64,000 nt of DNA from CBDCKR01 sp964572045 (GCA_964572045.1 CAZNEI010000010.1:4310-68309); one strand, 5' to 3'; positions 7,192-16,058 are shown, counted from the stretch's first letter. A program made the numbers and translations. Notes: generated by a model not told the origin, from the letters alone.

Positions 7192-8187
7192 ATGATCTCC
7201 AAGCTGGACTTGGAAGTTGCCCGCTCGGCGGTCGCCGCCTTCGCGACCCGGACGCCGCTCCTGTGGGCCGCGGATCTGACGGCCCGGATCGGCACCGACG
7301 TCTACCTGAAGCTCGAGAGCCTCCAGGTGACGGGCTCCTTCAAGATCAGGGGAGCCGCCAACCGGTTGATGGCGTTGACCGAAGACGAGCGCTCACGCGG
7401 CGTCGTGACGAGCTCGAGCGGGAACCACGGAACGGCCGTGGCGCATGTGGCCGCGAGGATGGCCGTGCCGGCCACGATCTGCGTCCCCGACTGGGTGGAT
7501 CCCGTGAAGCGCGCCGCCATCGAAGCCGTCGGCGCCCAGGTAGTGTTGGCCGGCCGGACCTTCGACGAAGCCGATGCCCACGCCTGGACGCTCGCGAAGA
7601 GAAGGGGACTCACGTTCGTGCATCCGTTCGACGATCCGTGGGTGATCGCGGGGCAGGGGACCGTGGGACTCGAGATCCTGGACGAGCTGCCCGACGTCGG
7701 GGAGCTGCTCGCCCCTCTCTCGGGCGGGGGACTGGTCGGAGGCGTCGCCTACGGGGTCACCGAAGCGGGTCACGGAGCGGCCGTCACCGCCGTCTCGTCG
7801 GCGCGGGCGACCGTCATGCTGGAAAGCCTACGGGCCGGCCGGCCCGTGGAGATCGAGGAAGAGGAGACGCTGGCCAACGCCCTCTCGGGCGGAATCGGAC
7901 TCCGGAACCGGCACACGTTCAAGCTCGTCCGCGACTTGGTCGACCGACACGTGACCGTCTCGGAAGAGGCCACGGCCGCAGCGGTCGCATACGCCGCCCG
8001 GGAACTCCACTTGGTCGTCGAGGGGGGAGGCGCCGTTGGGCTGGCCGCGGCGCTCACGGGGGCGTGGAGCCCCCGTGACCCGGGAACCCCGATCGCCATC
8101 GTCGTGAGTGGAGGCAACGTCTCCGCCGAGCGGCTTCGCGAAGTGATGCGGAAATGCCCCCCAGAGGCACCCCGCCCCGCGTCCTGA
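7192..8187 (+). CDS. PLP-dependent threonine dehydratase / serine dehydratase-like enzyme (331 aa)
   Basis: Fold-type II PLP enzyme of the threonine ammonia-lyase/serine racemase group. The Schiff-base lysine is K51 in TGSFKIRGAANR, the substrate-binding SSGNHGTAVAHVAA motif follows, and the phosphate-binding loop PLSGGGLVGG lies near residue 180. The length of ~330 residues and lack of a C-terminal ACT domain match catabolic (TdcB-like) or racemase forms rather than the allosteric biosynthetic IlvA. It would convert L-threonine to 2-oxobutyrate and/or serine to pyruvate in the cytoplasm. It is convergent with acetoacetyl-CoA synthetase, and no isoleucine genes are nearby, so a specific pathway cannot be assigned. 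Confidence 0.85.
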   Translation: MISKLDLEVARSAVAAFATRTPLLWAADLTARIGTDVYLKLESLQVTGSFKIRGAANRLMALTEDERSRGVVTSSSGNHGTAVAHVAARMAVPATICVPDWVDPVKRAAIEAVGAQVVLAGRTFDEADAHAWTLAKRRGLTFVHPFDDPWVIAGQGTVGLEILDELPDVGELLAPLSGGGLVGGVAYGVTEAGHGAAVTAVSSARATVMLESLRAGRPVEIEEEETLANALSGGIGLRNRHTFKLVRDLVDRHVTVSEEATAAAVAYAARELHLVVEGGGAVGLAAALTGAWSPRDPGTPIAIVVSGGNVSAERLREVMRKCPPEAPRPAS

Positions 8188-8265
8188 TTCGCGCCGACGC
8201 ATCGAATCCGGCCGGGTCGGGACGAGCGACAAGCGGCTCGGGTGGCGAGTATCGCGGCAGCCCCG

Positions 8266-10344
8266 TCAGGTGCGCCGGGCATCGCCGGCGGGCGGAACGG
8301 ATTCCTCCCTCGCCCTCTCCTCGGGGGCGTGACTGGCAAAGGCGGCGAGGGTCTCCGGGTTTGCCATCGTCCCCGCCTGCGCCACCGATTCCGCCGCCTC
8401 GCCCGCGAGGAGCCGCTTCACGGGCAGCTCCATCTTCTTTCCGGAGATCGTGCGCGGAACGGCCTTCACCTGTTCGATGAGGTCTGGAAGATGGCGTGGC
8501 GAGAGCTCGCGCTTGAGCGCGTTCCGGATGGCGTGCCGCAGTCCCTCGTCGAACTCTGTCCCGGCTTCCGGCACCACGAACAACACGATTTCGCCGGTTC
8601 CGTGCCGTGCCGTCTCGTTGTGCACGACCAGGCTGTCGTCGACGCCAGGGACCGCTTCCACGACCGCGTAGATCTCCGCAGTCCCGATACGGATGCCCGC
8701 ACGATTGAGCGTCGCGTCCGAGCGTCCCGAAATGACCAGGCTTCCTCGTGAACTGATCTCGACCCAGTCTCCGTGACGCCAGACGTCGGCCGGAAAGCCG
8801 GGATGGTCGAAGTACGCCTGGCGGTAGCGCTGACCGTCGGGATCGTTCCAGAACCGCACCGGCATCGACGGCATCGGGGCCGTGAGGACGAGCTCGCCCC
8901 GGCGGCCGGTGACGGAGCGCCCGAGTTCGTCGAAGGCCTCCACCTTCGCCCCGAGGCAGCGACACTGGATTTCACCGGCGTGCACCGGAAGCAGGGGACA
9001 GGGTCCGACGAAGGCCGTGCACACCTCGGTGCCGCCGCTGAGCGAGCCGACCGGGATGTCACCCGACACGTGGTCCCTGACCCACGCGAACTCCTCGGCG
9101 GGTAGGGGCGAGCCTGTCGAGCAGACCCACCGGAGTGCCGACAGGTCCAGCTCCGAACCGGGCGCGAGTCCGAGCTTCCGGCAGCGTTGCAGGTACGGAG
9201 GGCTGGCTCCGAAGACCGTCACGCGCTCCTCGGCCACGAGCCTCCAGGGCGCCCTCGCGTCGGGCCAGCCGGGATCGCCGTCGAAGAGCACCACGGTGGC
9301 GCCCGCCAGCAGCCCCGATACGAGGTAGTTCCACATCATCCAACCGGTCGTCGTCAGCCACAAGAACCGGCCGTCGGACCCGAGGTCATGGTGCAGGCTG
9401 AGCAGTTTGAGGTGCTCGAGCGCGATCCCTCCGTGTCCGTGCACGACGGCTTTCGGACGTCCGGTTGTGCCGGACGTATAGAGCACATAGAGCGGGTGAT
9501 CGAACGGGACCGCTGCGAACTCCAGCGGTGCGGCCTCGGCCCGCAGTTCGTCCCAGGCCAGCACGTCCCGCCCGGAGTGTACGGATCGTGCGAGCCGGCC
9601 TGACGGATCGAGATACGGGAGCAGGACCGTGGCCTCGAGGGACGGCAGCTTGTCGCGGACCGCCGCCACTTCGTCGGCACGGGTGATCGGCCGATCTCCG
9701 TACCGGTAGCCCTCGGCCGCGATCAGCACCTTGGGCTCGATCTGGCCCAACCGGTCGATCACACTCCTGACTCCGAACTCGGGCGCGCACGACGACCAGA
9801 CCGCACCCAGAGACGCGCAAGCGAGGAACGCGATCACCGCCTCGGGCACATTGGGCAGGTAGCCCGCGACCCGGTCGCCCGGTCCCACGCCGAGACCCCG
9901 GAGCCCGGCCGCGGCGCGTCCCACTTCATCGCGCAGAGCCGCCCAGGTGAGGGTGATCGGCGGTCGCGTCTGGGAGTGAGCGACCAGCGCGGAGCTGTCG
10001 GGGGCCGGCCGCGGTGAGAGATCCCAGGAGCCCCGATCCCGGAGCGCGAGCTCGCCGTAGTTGAGGGTGGCCCCGGCGAACCACCGGACACTTGGCATCG
10101 TCCCCGCAAGGGCACGCGCCGCCGGCGCGTGGAAGGGGACGTCGAACCACCGGGCGATGCTACTCCAGAAGGCCCCTACGTCCCGGACCGACCATTCCCA
10201 CGCCTCGTCATACGTCCGAAGCGAGATGCCGTGAGCGCGCTCGGCCCAGTCGAGAAACGCGCCCATTCGGGTCCGGCTCCGCGCGCCCGGACCGGGCGTC
10301 CAGAGCGGCGCAGCCGGTCCGGCTCCATCCACCGGAGGCCTCAC
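8266..10344 (-). CDS. aacS: Acetoacetyl-CoA synthetase (acetoacetate-CoA ligase, 692 aa)
   Basis: ANL-superfamily ligase that activates acetoacetate with ATP and CoA. The AMP-binding core YTSGTTGRPKAVVHGHGG is present mid-protein. The later motifs LSGGTEVCTAF, HGDWVEISSRGSLVISGRSDATLNRAGIRIGTAEI (shown in parts) and the C-terminal lysine in TISGKKMELPVKRLL are typical of the family. The N-terminus (APLWTPGP, MGAFLDWAERAHG, YDEAWEWSV) aligns with AacS rather than acetyl-CoA synthetase. Start at 10344 is needed to include the PLW segment; the next ATG at residue 27 would lose it. It is a single gene with no ketone-body or PHB gene next to it; the spacer upstream holds a strong inverted repeat. 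Confidence 0.92.
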   Translation of the reverse strand: MRPPVDGAGPAAPLWTPGPGARSRTRMGAFLDWAERAHGISLRTYDEAWEWSVRDVGAFWSSIARWFDVPFHAPAARALAGTMPSVRWFAGATLNYGELALRDRGSWDLSPRPAPDSSALVAHSQTRPPITLTWAALRDEVGRAAAGLRGLGVGPGDRVAGYLPNVPEAVIAFLACASLGAVWSSCAPEFGVRSVIDRLGQIEPKVLIAAEGYRYGDRPITRADEVAAVRDKLPSLEATVLLPYLDPSGRLARSVHSGRDVLAWDELRAEAAPLEFAAVPFDHPLYVLYTSGTTGRPKAVVHGHGGIALEHLKLLSLHHDLGSDGRFLWLTTTGWMMWNYLVSGLLAGATVVLFDGDPGWPDARAPWRLVAEERVTVFGASPPYLQRCRKLGLAPGSELDLSALRWVCSTGSPLPAEEFAWVRDHVSGDIPVGSLSGGTEVCTAFVGPCPLLPVHAGEIQCRCLGAKVEAFDELGRSVTGRRGELVLTAPMPSMPVRFWNDPDGQRYRQAYFDHPGFPADVWRHGDWVEISSRGSLVISGRSDATLNRAGIRIGTAEIYAVVEAVPGVDDSLVVHNETARHGTGEIVLFVVPEAGTEFDEGLRHAIRNALKRELSPRHLPDLIEQVKAVPRTISGKKMELPVKRLLAGEAAESVAQAGTMANPETLAAFASHAPEERAREESVPPAGDARRT

Positions 10345-10664
10345 GGGCGGGCCGCGAGCTCGAGCTGGGCGTTGGCCGGTACCTGGCGGCCCCTCACACG
10401 ACCCGCGAAGGCCGGCCGAGGGCGCAAGGATTCAGCGCCCTCGGCCCCGGAGGGGACAAACAGGTCAAGGCTCGCGGCACGCCGCACGTCCAGCGGCGCA
10501 TCCGAGCACCTGGTGGATCGCCTCAAGGTTTATCGACCGAGTCGCGGAGCCTGTCGGAATCGCAGCGGGCGATCCTACGCCCTCGCGGCCACCGGGGAAG
10601 CGACCGGTACGCCCCCACCGGGAGTCGCGTCGCGCCCGTCACGTGGGAGGCCGAGACCCTCTCC
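10345..10664. other. 320-nt intergenic spacer with one strong inverted repeat
   Basis: It lies between the end of the metallopeptidase lipoprotein gene and the start of aacS, both on the minus strand. No credible gene, tRNA or riboswitch fold was recognised. The only clear structure is the hairpin at 10414-10446. Confidence 0.6.
10414..10446 (-). terminator. 12-bp perfect inverted repeat, candidate terminator or 5' UTR hairpin
   Basis: GGCCGAGGGCGC at 10414-10425 pairs perfectly with GCGCCCTCGGCC at 10435-10446 around a 9-nt loop. On the minus strand it sits about 220 nt after the lipoprotein stop and 70 nt before the aacS start. No U-tract follows, so it is either an L-shaped/U-less terminator or a leader structure of aacS. 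Confidence 0.45.
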
Positions 10665-12566
10665 TTATCGGGTCCGCACCAGCCAGACCTGGATGTCCGA
10701 ACCGAGGGTTCCTCCCCCCGCGCCCTCGACCTTGAGCGAGAACTGGGGCGTGATCGAGCCTCCGACGAGGAAGTAGGCGATCGACGGATCCCGGACCCTC
10801 ACCTCCTCGGCGAAGTCCTCGAAGGCCACCCGCTCCGGCACCAGCCAGGCCTGCGTCTTCAGGCGGCTTTCCATGTTGAAGTAGTTCCAGCTCGCCAGAA
10901 CATGCCTCGGGTCGGACTGGCCGGGACGATCGTCCATCCAAAACGTCGCGGCCCACTGCGCCAGCAGGTCCTCGAGCAGACCGAACTGGCCCAGGATCTC
11001 CCTGAGGTTGTCGAAGCCGGAGGTATTGTTGAGGATGACCGACTGGTGGAAGATCGGCTCGCCCCCAAGCTCCTCGCCGAACTGATCGGCTGCCCAGCGC
11101 AGGAACGACCAGGTCACGCCGTAGATGAGGGGGCGGCTACGGCACGGGTCGTCCTCCCCGTCGTCGGTCCAGGTGCACTCCTCGGGCGCGCCCTCGACGC
11201 GCGGGGTGTCCTCTTCCACCTCTCCCCCCGGCCAGCCGAAGTAGTTGACGAGATCGAACCACGGATTCAAGTACCACGGGAAGGGCTGGACGTCGTCGAA
11301 ATCGAAGGCCACCGCGGCGCCGAGGTTCTGGCCCGCTTCGTTGCCGAGCACGGAGTGGCCGACGATCTCCTCGGCGATCGTCGCCTGCCCTTCGGACATG
11401 TAGTCGGCCATCAGGTCGCCCGACTGCGAGAACCGGTGGCTGAACTGGATGATGTGGGCGAACTCGTGCGCGATGATGAGGGGAAGAACGGCGAAGTGCC
11501 GGTCCGTAGCGCGCGGCCGTCCCACCGACCCGTCGGGGTCGGGCGCCACGGAATAGAAGAACTCTCCCTCGTTGCTCGTATGGACGCGGCCGTCGAACTC
11601 GCCTCTCGCGAACAGGTCGCACGGGTTCACGAAGCCGAGGACCTGGGGGCCGTCCTCGCCGTTGTCCTTGTTGATCTGCTGGGTGATGAGGATCCCGATC
11701 CGCCCGTTCCCGTCCCTGTCGTTCTCGACGCCGAGGTACGTGGTCTCGGTGTCGTAGATGTGGTCGTCAAAGACGGCGGCCAACTCCTGCAGCTGCTCGT
11801 CGGTGAACCCGCCGGGCGGGTTCTCCACATCCAGGAACCACATCGACTTCTCGCTCTTCGCCCTCAGCTCGCCCACAACGAGCGCGGTGGCCGTCTCCTC
11901 GCAGTCACGGGAGTTCGTCCTGCGGACTCGGAACTCGACCTGGTCCCCCACCTCCTCGTCGCCTGTCACGACGACACGCTGCGGGCCGGGGCTCCGCTCG
12001 GCACCACGCTGCAGACCGCGGCGACGGCGCTCGGCGAGGAGCTCGCGCGCGGGCTCCATCCATCGGGCCAGCCCGGCACGGTGGGCCGCGCGATGCTCCC
12101 TGAGGATCCGGAACTCAGGACTCGTGAGAAACGGAGGCGAGAGTCGGGCGCCCTCATCCGGCACGGGCGGAGCCCCGGCCGGCGGGCTCTCTGCCGAGAC
12201 CTGCTGGCCTGCAGCCGCCCGCTGCCCGCTGACGGTGATCGTCCTGATCGCCACGCCCGCCTCACCGACCGACTGCACCCCGAGCAGGTACTCGGTGACG
12301 GAACCGGAGGCGGCAAAGTTGAAGCAATAGGTGCTTTGGTTCCGCACGATCACCTGCTCTCCGACCCCCAGACCGACCTCGCCGCCCGGGGGACACAGCA
12401 CCGCCGTGGGGGGCGGTGGGGTAGGGGGCGTGGGGGTCGTGGGAGTCGTGGGCGTGGTGGGGGGCGGCGCCGGGGGAGCCGTCGGGATGTCCCTGTCCGA
12501 GCTGTCTCCGCACGCCGTGAGCGTGGCGAGCAACAGGACCGGGAGGGGAGGAGCTGACTTACGCAT
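10665..12566 (-). CDS. Secreted zinc-metallopeptidase-like lipoprotein (633 aa)
   Basis: A type II signal peptide ends in TLTAC with the lipid-anchored cysteine at C19. A Pro/Thr-rich linker (residues ~27-53) leads to a beta domain (GVGEQVIVRNQSTYCFNF) and then the catalytic region. A gluzincin-type zinc site is visible: H367, E368 and H371 in HEFAHIIQF, with a downstream glutamate in YMSEGQATIAEE as likely third ligand. The protein would act at the outer membrane or cell surface as a peptidase of unknown substrate. Start ATG 12566 is chosen because it gives a perfect lipobox; the frame is open 34 codons further. A hairpin and a TATACT hexamer lie in the upstream region. Family membership beyond the zinc motif was not recognised. 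Confidence 0.75.
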   Translation of the reverse strand: MRKSAPPLPVLLLATLTACGDSSDRDIPTAPPAPPPTTPTTPTTPTPPTPPPPTAVLCPPGGEVGLGVGEQVIVRNQSTYCFNFAASGSVTEYLLGVQSVGEAGVAIRTITVSGQRAAAGQQVSAESPPAGAPPVPDEGARLSPPFLTSPEFRILREHRAAHRAGLARWMEPARELLAERRRRGLQRGAERSPGPQRVVVTGDEEVGDQVEFRVRRTNSRDCEETATALVVGELRAKSEKSMWFLDVENPPGGFTDEQLQELAAVFDDHIYDTETTYLGVENDRDGNGRIGILITQQINKDNGEDGPQVLGFVNPCDLFARGEFDGRVHTSNEGEFFYSVAPDPDGSVGRPRATDRHFAVLPLIIAHEFAHIIQFSHRFSQSGDLMADYMSEGQATIAEEIVGHSVLGNEAGQNLGAAVAFDFDDVQPFPWYLNPWFDLVNYFGWPGGEVEEDTPRVEGAPEECTWTDDGEDDPCRSRPLIYGVTWSFLRWAADQFGEELGGEPIFHQSVILNNTSGFDNLREILGQFGLLEDLLAQWAATFWMDDRPGQSDPRHVLASWNYFNMESRLKTQAWLVPERVAFEDFAEEVRVRDPSIAYFLVGGSITPQFSLKVEGAGGGTLGSDIQVWLVRTR

Positions 12567-12619
12567 GGCCCATGTGCCTCCAGAGCTTCCGACGTGATCG
12601 GGTGAGCCGCAGGCCTGAC

Positions 12620-12654
12620 CGCTCCCCGCGACGTCCTGACGCGCGCGGGGAGCG
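12620..12654 (-). promoter_or_regulatory. 11-bp perfect inverted repeat in the leader of the lipoprotein gene
   Basis: CGCTCCCCGCG at 12620-12630 pairs with CGCGGGGAGCG at 12644-12654 around a 13-nt loop. It lies 53 nt upstream of the lipoprotein ATG and 137 nt after the sirtuin stop (minus strand), with no T-tract. It could end sirtuin transcripts or form a leader hairpin. Confidence 0.4.
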
Positions 12655-12668
12655 TGCAGCTCGTGCAC

Positions 12669-12674
12669 AGTATA
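12669..12674 (-). promoter_or_regulatory. Candidate -10 element for the metallopeptidase lipoprotein
   Basis: TATACT on the minus strand, in otherwise GC-rich DNA, just upstream of the leader hairpin. No -35 match was found at 16-18 bp. Weak evidence. Confidence 0.3.
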
Positions 12675-12791
12675 ACAAGATCCAGACAGGCGCCCCAGTT
12701 CCCGCGCCCCCTCGCAGAATACGTACGCGGCCGTCCTCCTGAGATGTCAGCTGCCGGTGCTTGGGCGGCTGCGTGCGCGCCGTTCCCCGCC

Positions 12792-13580
12792 CTACAGGGC
12801 CAGGAGGCGCGGCACGAACCCGGCGGCCCGTGCCCGGAAGCAGAATCGAGCGATCGGGGAGAGGGGCGTCGGCTCCGGGTTGACCTCGACGACGACGCCT
12901 CCGGCCCTGTGGGTGAGAAGCGGGATCGACGCGGCCGGCTGCACCACGGCGCTCGTGCCCACAACCAGGCAGACCTGAGCCGACTCGGCCGTCTCGAAGG
13001 CGTCCTCGAGGACCCGGGGGTCCAGCGCCTCGCCGAACCACACCACGTCGGGGCGAAGAAGGCCCCGGCAGTCGGAGCAGCGGGGCAGGGAGGCCTCGTC
13101 GCTGGCGTCGATCGGGTCGCGGTGCGGGACCTTCAGCCTACACGCCACGCACCGCGCCCCGAAGACCGAGCCATGCAGCGCGAGCGGGAAGGCACCCTTC
13201 GGAGGTCGGGCGGCATCGTCGGCGGCCGAAGCCTCTTCAAGGGCCTGCTCGTGGAGGCCGTCCACGTTTTGGGTCACGATCCGGGACCGCGTGTTTCTGA
13301 GCGTCAGGCGGGCCAGCGCCCGGTGGGCCGCATTCGGACGGCAAGCGCTCAAGCGCTGTCGGCGCCACCCGTACCACTCCCAAACGAGGCGCGGATCCGC
13401 CCGGAACGCCTGCGGAGTCGCGAGCTCCTCGGGCCGGCGGTTCTTCCACAGACCGTTGGGGCCCCGGAATGTCGGCACGCCGGATTCGGCACTGACTCCT
13501 GCGCCCGTAAGCACGAGTGTGCGTTCGGCCGACTCGAGGAGCTGGCGCGCTTCGGCGAGCGCGTGGTCCGGGGGTGGCAC
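12792..13580 (-). CDS. Sirtuin NAD-dependent protein deacylase (262 aa), desuccinylase-type motif
   Basis: Removes acyl groups from lysine using NAD+, in the cytoplasm. The NAD-binding motif GAGVSAESGVPTFRG (26-40) and the catalytic region QNVDGLHEQ are present; the base His is in LALHGS. Four zinc cysteines appear as CVAC and CSDC. Y70 and R73 in WEWYGWRR match the Tyr-x-x-Arg pair that lets SIRT5 and CobB accept succinyl/malonyl-lysine, so class III specificity is likely. The start is uncertain: GTG at 13580 lies 8 nt after the DUF423 stop and gives the usual length; ATG at 13625 would overlap DUF423 by about 35 nt. Both genes are probably co-transcribed. Confidence 0.88.
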   Translation of the reverse strand: MPPPDHALAEARQLLESAERTLVLTGAGVSAESGVPTFRGPNGLWKNRRPEELATPQAFRADPRLVWEWYGWRRQRLSACRPNAAHRALARLTLRNTRSRIVTQNVDGLHEQALEEASAADDAARPPKGAFPLALHGSVFGARCVACRLKVPHRDPIDASDEASLPRCSDCRGLLRPDVVWFGEALDPRVLEDAFETAESAQVCLVVGTSAVVQPAASIPLLTHRAGGVVVEVNPEPTPLSPIARFCFRARAAGFVPRLLAL

Positions 13581-13588
13581 GGAGGCGC

Positions 13589-13957
13589 TCAGCCGCGAAA
13601 CACGGCCCACGCCAGGCTCGCCCATCCGGAGATCATCATCAGTCCTCCGATGGGCGTGACGGCCCCGAGCCAACGCGGACCCGTCAATACGAGCACATAG
13701 AGACTTCCCGAGAAGACGAGCACACCGGCCGTGATCAGCCAACCCGCCGCCGCGGTCAGGCCCGAAGGCCACCGTGAGGCGGCCCACGCCACCCCGAAGA
13801 GCCCGAGGGCGTGGTACATGTGATAGCGCACGCCGGTCTCGAAGATCACAAGGTCCTCGGGGCCCAGGCGGTCTCTCAGAGCGTGTGCCCCGAACGCCCC
13901 GAGGATCACGGCCGCCATGGCCAGGAGCGATGCGATGAGGACGAATGTACGGTCCAT
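13589..13957 (-). CDS. DUF423 small membrane protein (122 aa)
   Basis: Four predicted membrane helices. The family signature is clear: GAFGAHALRDRL near residue 21, FETGVRYHMYHALGL in the middle and a C-terminal TPIGGLMMISGWASLAW. DUF423 proteins (YwdK/YgdD type) are widespread inner-membrane proteins without a settled function. Start ATG 13957 is preceded by GAGGGGAG very close to the codon. The stop is 8 nt before the chosen sirtuin start, suggesting a two-gene operon divergent from the MFS gene. Confidence 0.9.
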   Translation of the reverse strand: MDRTFVLIASLLAMAAVILGAFGAHALRDRLGPEDLVIFETGVRYHMYHALGLFGVAWAASRWPSGLTAAAGWLITAGVLVFSGSLYVLVLTGPRWLGAVTPIGGLMMISGWASLAWAVFRG

Positions 13958-14128
13958 ACTCCCCTCGACAGGAAGGAAAACGAGGCCTCGGGGGCCAGGC
14001 GCACCCACGCGCTCCGTGACTTCAGCATAGGGAGGCACAGGGAGCTCAGCCACCCCCGCGGGGGCGGGCTGCAGGGAATCCACTCGAGACGAGTGGCGTA
14101 CGCCACCCTCGCTCTGTAAGCTCCCCGG

Positions 14129-15343
14129 ATGCATGTCATGAGCATGGAGCGACGTCACCGGGTCCAAGGGAGCGGGCGCGGGGCGGGAGGCGTGGCGCTG
14201 GCGGTTGGCGCGGCGCACTTCTTGAACGACGGATACGCCTCCTTCCTCCATCCTCTCCTTCCCAGAGTGATGGAGAACCTGAGCCTCTCCATCGCCAAGG
14301 CCGCATCGCTCGTCATGGCGCTCGCTCTGGGCGCGGCGCTCCTCCAGCCCGTCGCCGGCTACCTGGCCGATCGGTACGGCCGGAAGCGGCTCGTGATCGC
14401 AGGTCCGCTCATGTCGGGCGTCTTCCTGTCTCTCATGGGCTTCGCACCGACGTTCGGCACGCTGATCTTCATGCTCGTCCTCGGGGGCATGGGGAGCGCC
14501 CTCTTTCATCCGCCCGCGGCGGCGATGTCGGCGAGGATATCGGAGGGGCAGGGGAGCGGCGTCAGGCTCTCCCTGTTCTCGTTCGGAGGCACGATGGGCT
14601 TCGCCTTCGGCCCGATGATCGCCGTGGGACTCGTCGCATTCGGAGGGATGAGGGGCCTGTGGATCGCGATGGTGCCCGCCCTCCTCGTGGCCGTGGTCCT
14701 GTCCCGCGTGCTGCCCCCCGACCGACTCCGCACCGATGCCACGTCTCCGCCGTCGATGAAAGAGCTGGTGCGCAGCCTGAGGGGTCCGCTCGGAACCCTC
14801 TTCGCCATCAGCGCCCTGGCAGCGTTCGTGCAGCGCGTGTTCGTGACGATGTCGCCGATCGTCGCCGCGCACGCCGGAGTCTCCGAGGCGATGGGCGCGT
14901 TGACGCTGAGCGTCTATTTCGGAGCCCAGGGTGCGGGTACGCTCGTGGGGGGCGTGCTGACGGACCGGGTCGACAGGGTCCGGCTATTGGCAGGAATCAC
15001 CGCCGCCGCCGTTCCTGTCCACATGATGGCGTTTTGGGTTCCCGCCGGATCGGGATGGGCCCTCTTCTTTGCCGCCGGTTCGGGATTCTTGTATATGGCT
15101 CTCCTGCCGCCCTTGGTCGTGATGGCCCAGGAGGTCGTGCCCGGAAGCGCGGCGGTGGGCTCCGGGATCGTGATGGGACTGGCCTGGGCCGCGGGGACGG
15201 TGGGAGTGCTGGGGACGGGAGTCCTGGGAGACATGATCGGAGCGCGCGACGCCGCATTGGTTTCGATCCCGGCCCTTTTCCTGGGCACGGCGTTGGCCCT
15301 TCATCCCACTCTTCGGGCCCACCGACAGGCTCGCCGATCGTGA
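14129..15343 (+). CDS. MFS exporter, fosmidomycin-resistance (Fsr)-like (404 aa)
   Basis: A 12-helix major facilitator protein. The N-terminal signature AHFLNDGYASFLHPLLP is typical of the Fsr/YfiS-like drug-exporter group, and the loop 2-3 motif GYLADRYGRKRL matches the MFS motif A. The predicted role is proton-driven efflux of a small molecule; the substrate is unknown. Start ATG 14129 is taken because TAAGCT (14117-14122) ends 6 nt before it, compatible with a leaderless transcript; ATGs at 14138 and 14144 are alternatives. The Crp/Fnr regulator gene begins 10 nt after the stop and may control this exporter. Confidence 0.85.
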   Translation: MHVMSMERRHRVQGSGRGAGGVALAVGAAHFLNDGYASFLHPLLPRVMENLSLSIAKAASLVMALALGAALLQPVAGYLADRYGRKRLVIAGPLMSGVFLSLMGFAPTFGTLIFMLVLGGMGSALFHPPAAAMSARISEGQGSGVRLSLFSFGGTMGFAFGPMIAVGLVAFGGMRGLWIAMVPALLVAVVLSRVLPPDRLRTDATSPPSMKELVRSLRGPLGTLFAISALAAFVQRVFVTMSPIVAAHAGVSEAMGALTLSVYFGAQGAGTLVGGVLTDRVDRVRLLAGITAAAVPVHMMAFWVPAGSGWALFFAAGSGFLYMALLPPLVVMAQEVVPGSAAVGSGIVMGLAWAAGTVGVLGTGVLGDMIGARDAALVSIPALFLGTALALHPTLRAHRQARRS

Positions 15344-15353
15344 CAGGAGGAGC

Positions 15354-16058
15354 ATGCCGCTGAAGGTAGTCCCAAGCCGGGACCGGAAGCTCAACAAGCT
15401 GATCAAGGCCGCCCCCGCCGTGAAGTACCGGAAGGGGCAGGCGATCTTCGGGCGTGGCGAAGAAGCGGACTTGGTCTACGTCGTCGGTGAGGGTCACATC
15501 CGCCTGACGCTTCCACGCGCCGGAAGCCGCGCCACGCGCACCGTCGCCATCGTCGGGCCCGGCGAAGTCTTTGGGGAGGAGGCCGTCACGACCGGTCTCC
15601 CACGCCAATACGGAGCCGTGGCGGGATCGGTGTGCCGCGTCGTTCCTCTGAACGGCACCGACGTGTTCAAGACTCTGAAGGGGTCGTCCAAGACGCTCCG
15701 AACCCTTCTGGAGAGCCGTGACCATGACTTGGCGCAGGCCCGGTGGCTCACCCGCTCTTCCGGCTCGTCATCTCGGGCCCGGATCGCCGACGTGCTCCTC
15801 GATCTCGCATTGCGGCTCGGAGACGACGACGGACGGCGGATCCGGGTCCCCCACTGGTTTACGCACCAGGAACTCGCCGACTTGGCCGGCGTGCACCGCT
15901 CCACGGTGACGACCACCCTGAACGACTGGATCTACGACGGCGTGCTGCGCCAACGGCTGCGGCCCCGTCGGACCCTCGTCGTCGAGAAGCGTGGCGCTCT
16001 GCGGAAGGCCGGATCCGAACCGTCCCGCCCAGGTCGTCGAAGGGCGGCGTCCCGTTGA
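15354..16058 (+). CDS. Crp/Fnr-family transcription regulator (234 aa)
   Basis: An N-terminal cyclic-nucleotide-binding-like beta roll (about residues 20-130, including GQAIFGRGEEADLVYVV and GPGEVFGEEAV) is followed by a C-terminal winged helix with the recognition region FTHQELADLAGVHRSTVTTTL (shown in part). There is no N-terminal cysteine cluster, so it is not an Fnr-type oxygen sensor, and the usual Arg-Ser pair for cAMP is not evident, so the effector is unknown. AGGAGG at 15345-15350 lies 3 nt before the ATG. It follows the MFS gene by 10 nt and is probably in the same transcript. The basic C-terminal tail (KAGSEPSRPGRRRAASR) is unusual. Confidence 0.88.
   Translation: MPLKVVPSRDRKLNKLIKAAPAVKYRKGQAIFGRGEEADLVYVVGEGHIRLTLPRAGSRATRTVAIVGPGEVFGEEAVTTGLPRQYGAVAGSVCRVVPLNGTDVFKTLKGSSKTLRTLLESRDHDLAQARWLTRSSGSSSRARIADVLLDLALRLGDDDGRRIRVPHWFTHQELADLAGVHRSTVTTTLNDWIYDGVLRQRLRPRRTLVVEKRGALRKAGSEPSRPGRRRAASR

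Noticed and set aside
10500..10664. Small gene in the spacer after the lipoprotein
   Set aside because: Short open frames have no start signal and no recognisable product.
10092..12557. 821-codon plus-strand open frame opposite aacS and the lipoprotein
   Set aside because: Runs across two genes and a spacer, with low-complexity composition; the minus-strand products are clearly real.
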